DNA from: UBA10427 sp003500135
Lineage (GTDB): Bacteria; Bacteroidota; Bacteroidia; Cytophagales; Cyclobacteriaceae
Assembly: GCA_963966275.1 (NCBI GenBank)
Contig: CAWZYQ010000146.1
Location: 1-9,650 of the forward strand
Reading direction: 5' to 3'
Length of the DNA: 9,650 nt
In this document: piece after piece, positions 7,272 through 9,650 of the stretch
How positions within the stretch are numbered: position 1 is the first letter of the stretch
Layout: every line of letters starts with the position of its first letter
Translations under genes and position numbers: made by a program
Notes under the pieces: generated by a model
Databases searched by the model: none
What the model saw: only the letters and a program-made list of their open reading frames with translations
Told to the model about the DNA's origin: nothing

Positions 7272-7754
7272 TTATTTACCAGATGCCCTTACTTTTGCCA
7301 CCTCTTCTATTGTAATGGCCGATGCATCGTTTCCAAAATTACTGCGCACATAGGTTAAAATCGTAGCAACCTCTTCATCGGTGAGATAACCCATTGCCGG
7401 CATGGCATTGTTATAAGTTTCACCATTTACTTCAATAGGTCCTTCAAGACCAAATATGATTGATTCGATTATTCGGGTTTTGTCTCCTTCTACCCAGTCG
7501 GAATTTGCCAATGGCGGATACATACCCGGTACCCCATCACCTTTCGTCTGATGGCAACTCCTACAATGTTGATTGTATAGTATTTCTGCCTGACTCACTT
7601 CTTTGACATCTTTTTGGGCCTCTTTATGTAGTGCAATTTTTTCACTGTCGCTTGCGCTTTTCTTGCCAGATTCGCAGGACATGAAAATTATGAATAGCAT
7701 TAACAAAGCGGTAGAAAAATTTTCTTCATGCATATTTATTGATTTTTTAAACAT
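7272..7754 (-). CDS. Lipoprotein c-type cytochrome (monoheme, class I)
   Basis: This 160-residue electron-transfer protein has one heme c site, CRSCH (C64, C67, H68), and an axial Met in NAMPAMGYLT (M118 likely). The segments GDGVPGMYPPLANSDW (72-87) and LTDEEVATILTYVRSNFG (124-141) are typical of small class I cytochromes such as those attached to oxidases or membrane dehydrogenases. The N-terminus is hydrophobic and ends in FMSC (C27), a slightly atypical lipobox, so a lipid anchor in the periplasmic space is likely. The first ATG (7752-7754) overlaps the 3' end of the cyclase gene by eight bases and another ATG lies at 7731-7733; either may be used. A Lys/Glu-rich linker (31-52) separates the anchor from the heme domain. 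The redox partner is not shown by the sequence. Confidence 0.9.
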   Translation of the reverse strand: MFKKSINMHEENFSTALLMLFIIFMSCESGKKSASDSEKIALHKEAQKDVKEVSQAEILYNQHCRSCHQTKGDGVPGMYPPLANSDWVEGDKTRIIESIIFGLEGPIEVNGETYNNAMPAMGYLTDEEVATILTYVRSNFGNDASAITIEEVAKVRASGK

Positions 7755-8865
7755 TTTCTACTGATTTTCTCGATATACTGAACAGGCAAACCTCGTTCTT
7801 CTTGCCTTCAATTTTTACCCATCCCAACTTATCAACGATGTATTGCTTCTCCAATAATTTTATGACCAGGGCATGCTCCGTAGCAAGAAGCCCGGAGCTG
7901 TATTGGTTGCACAAGTGTTGTACACGGGAGGCTGTATTTATGGTGACGCCATGATAGGCTATCTCGCTTTTTATCGATCCTACTTCCGCAACGGTAACGA
8001 CACCTGCATTGATACCTGCTTTAAAAACTGGAACAATATCAAAAACAGATTTGAAATGACCTTTGTTTTTTGAAATTTCATCGTCAATGTCAAAAAAAGT
8101 TTTCACGGCATTTAAACGATTGCTTGGTGTGTCGGGCCATGTCAATACCACTTCGTCGCCCACGTATTGATAAATTTCCGCCTGAGACCGGGCCACTACT
8201 TTATTCATTTCCCTGAAGCTGTGTTGCAAAAATCGACTGTATTCAATATGGCCAAGTTTTTCGGCGATTGCGGTGGAAGATTTGAGATCTAGAAACATAA
8301 ATATCCTTTCTTCAACTTTAGGGTTGAAGTATTTTCCGATAAAAATCTTCCAAAGTTTCCCTGGCCCAAACATGCGGTCAATTTGTTGCATAAAGTTGAT
8401 GCCAATGGTAACCATGATGATCATAATGGCAATAGGTAGAACAATCAGGTGATGGTTCCCTTTCTGACTTAAAAAACCAAGGTCATCAATTGGGGCAATA
8501 TCAAGAGCCATTAACAGAGAAGCCACGATCCAAAAAACCAATATAAGGCCAAGTAAATAGAGCCCCGATTTAAATAAAAGGACCTGGGCAAAAGTAACTT
8601 TATGCAATATTTTCCAGCGATCTAAAAAATGATTGATCAAAAAGAATATTGTGCCAAAGAAGATACTGAACAAAAAACCCTCGAGATATTGATAATTAGA
8701 AACAACGTAGCGGGCAATGTCATCCTCAAGGAAAACGTCTTCAAGATCAAAAAACTGCAAAACCCATTTTATACCACTCACCAGAAACCAGTTAGTGATA
8801 GTGGTAAATGCCATCCAAACGAAAACGTAGTAGGCCCAGGTTTTTATTAGGGATAACGACTTCAT
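7747..8865 (-). CDS. Membrane-anchored adenylate/guanylate cyclase (class III)
   Basis: This 372-residue protein has about four membrane helices in the first half (roughly 12-38, 61-80, 93-121 and 140-158), a short linker (FIGKYFNPKVEERIFMFLD), and a class III cyclase catalytic domain from about 186 to 366. The two metal-binding aspartates are present: D193 in FLDLKSST and D237 in YVGDEVV. N310 and R314 in TINTASR match the transition-state Asn and Arg. The position that is Lys in many cyclases (K-x2-GD) is Gln here (Q233), so the substrate, cAMP or cGMP, cannot be called. ATP or GTP would be cyclised on the cytoplasmic side, with the membrane part presumably acting as sensor or anchor. It is the first gene of an operon with a cytochrome and an isomerase, overlapping the cytochrome gene by eight bases. 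A promoter box lies just upstream. Confidence 0.9.
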   Translation of the reverse strand: MKSLSLIKTWAYYVFVWMAFTTITNWFLVSGIKWVLQFFDLEDVFLEDDIARYVVSNYQYLEGFLFSIFFGTIFFLINHFLDRWKILHKVTFAQVLLFKSGLYLLGLILVFWIVASLLMALDIAPIDDLGFLSQKGNHHLIVLPIAIMIIMVTIGINFMQQIDRMFGPGKLWKIFIGKYFNPKVEERIFMFLDLKSSTAIAEKLGHIEYSRFLQHSFREMNKVVARSQAEIYQYVGDEVVLTWPDTPSNRLNAVKTFFDIDDEISKNKGHFKSVFDIVPVFKAGINAGVVTVAEVGSIKSEIAYHGVTINTASRVQHLCNQYSSGLLATEHALVIKLLEKQYIVDKLGWVKIEGKKNEVCLFSISRKSVENV

Positions 8866-8882
8866 AAATGTTGCTTGAGCGT

Positions 8883-8913
8883 CAAAAATACAGTGGGGGC
8901 TTTAGAATTAAAA
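8883..8913 (-). promoter_or_regulatory. Putative promoter of the cyclase operon
   Basis: On the minus strand TATTTTTG (8883-8890) exactly matches the Bacteroidota -7 consensus TAnnTTTG. TTTT lies 19 bases upstream (8910-8913), and a better TTTG lies four bases further away. The -7 box ends 17 bases before the cyclase ATG, implying a very short leader. Confidence 0.45.
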
Positions 8914-9016
8914 CAAAAACCTTAAACATGTGGTGAATGGATTACTTATATTTAAACAATGTAATTTTTATAGCCAACTATTGCCTTTTCAATTCTTCTA
9001 ATATTACTTTGTTATT

Positions 9017-9634
9017 GTGAACCAATACGACGCCATAGTTTTATATCGACCACTGCTGCATTCAATAGCGCTCAAAATTGTGGGCTCAATCCAGGATGCA
9101 GAAGATATTGTGCAGGACACCTTTGAAAAATGGCTGTCTATAGATTCCGATTCAATCAATAATACTAAAGCATATCTCATCCGTTCGGTAAGTAACAATG
9201 CCATCCAGTTTCTCAATTCATGGAAACAAAAACTATCCGAACAGAGTGATCCATGTGATGAGGTGTGGTTGGAAGATGAACAACAGCGCCACCAGATTTT
9301 TCATTTCGATGTGGAAAGCCAGTTGCAGCAGGCATGGGCAGTTTTGCATAAAAAATTAGAACCTGTCGAAAAGTCTGTTTTTGTGATGAGAACAGCATTT
9401 AACCTAGAATATGAAGAACTTCAGCACCTATATGACAAAAAGGTGGACCACATAAGGAAGATTTTTTCTAGGGCGCTTCAGAAAATAAAAAGTGAAACGG
9501 ATAAGATACATTTCGATCATTCCATATCTGAGGCGCCCAGGGTTTTCATAGAAGCATGCCGTACCGGGAAAATCTCAGAAATTGTGGCTGAACTTAAAAA
9601 GGATATTTCGGCAAAATTCCCCTCCAAAAAATAA
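9017..9634 (+). CDS. ECF-type RNA polymerase sigma factor
   Basis: This 205-residue extracytoplasmic-function sigma factor has region 2 at about 5-70, with the core-binding motif DAEDIVQDTFEKWL (27-40), and region 4 at about 105-158 (LEPVEKSVFVMRTAFNLEYEEL, then a helix-turn-helix of the form KKVDHIRKIFSRALQKIK). A tail of about 45 residues follows; its VFIEACRTGKISEIVAELKKDIS resembles the first helices of the SnoaL-like C-terminal domain of SigJ/ECF41-type factors, but the protein stops there. The start is GTG at 9017-9019; an in-frame stop lies 16 bases upstream and no ATG intervenes. It is divergent from the cyclase operon across a 151-base gap. No anti-sigma gene is visible before the window ends, and a C-terminal extension of this type often replaces one. 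Confidence 0.87.
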   Translation: MNQYDAIVLYRPLLHSIALKIVGSIQDAEDIVQDTFEKWLSIDSDSINNTKAYLIRSVSNNAIQFLNSWKQKLSEQSDPCDEVWLEDEQQRHQIFHFDVESQLQQAWAVLHKKLEPVEKSVFVMRTAFNLEYEELQHLYDKKVDHIRKIFSRALQKIKSETDKIHFDHSISEAPRVFIEACRTGKISEIVAELKKDISAKFPSKK

Positions 9635-9650
9635 TTGCTTTTTGTCACAA

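Overview
The window looks like a chromosomal segment of a Bacteroidota bacterium, probably Cytophagales-like. Evidence: remnants of a DUF1800/DUF1501 gene pair whose DUF1501 member ends in a type IX secretion (T9SS) sorting domain, a TonB-dependent receptor remnant with a CarboxypepD_reg-like N-terminus, Bacteroidota-style promoter boxes (TAnnTTTG), and mostly weak Shine-Dalgarno sites. No tRNA, rRNA, CRISPR array or insertion sequence was seen.

Layout. (1) 1-720, minus strand: a decayed locus. The N-terminus of a TonB-dependent receptor is followed directly by the C-terminus of a Fur/Zur-type repressor, both full of stops. A perfect 13-bp inverted repeat covering a promoter-like box lies at the receptor's former start. 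(2) 771-2686, minus strand: three intact envelope genes, namely a membrane-anchored DUF192 protein, a conserved lipoprotein of unknown function, and a small basic exported repeat protein followed by a clear terminator. (3) 2754-6019, minus strand: a two-gene operon, DUF1800 then DUF1501-T9SS, in which both genes are pseudogenes. I could reconstruct them by joining frames; together they carry about seven frameshifts, four premature stops and one lost start codon. (4) 6190-6456, plus strand: a compact self-contained unit encoding a 45-residue single-span membrane peptide, with promoter-like boxes, direct repeats, a strong ribosome binding site and a terminator. (5) 6455-8865, minus strand: an intact three-gene operon of a membrane-anchored class III nucleotide cyclase, a lipoprotein c-type cytochrome and a hydroxypyruvate isomerase-like TIM barrel. 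(6) 9017-9634, plus strand and divergent: an ECF sigma factor with a short extra C-terminal piece.

How it fits together. The intact genes have envelope, respiratory and signalling roles, while the surface-uptake and T9SS-exported functions are decaying. The least explained intact item is the 45-residue peptide unit. The cyclase/cytochrome/isomerase operon beside a divergent ECF sigma factor could be a signalling and redox module, but no common pathway can be proved from sequence alone.
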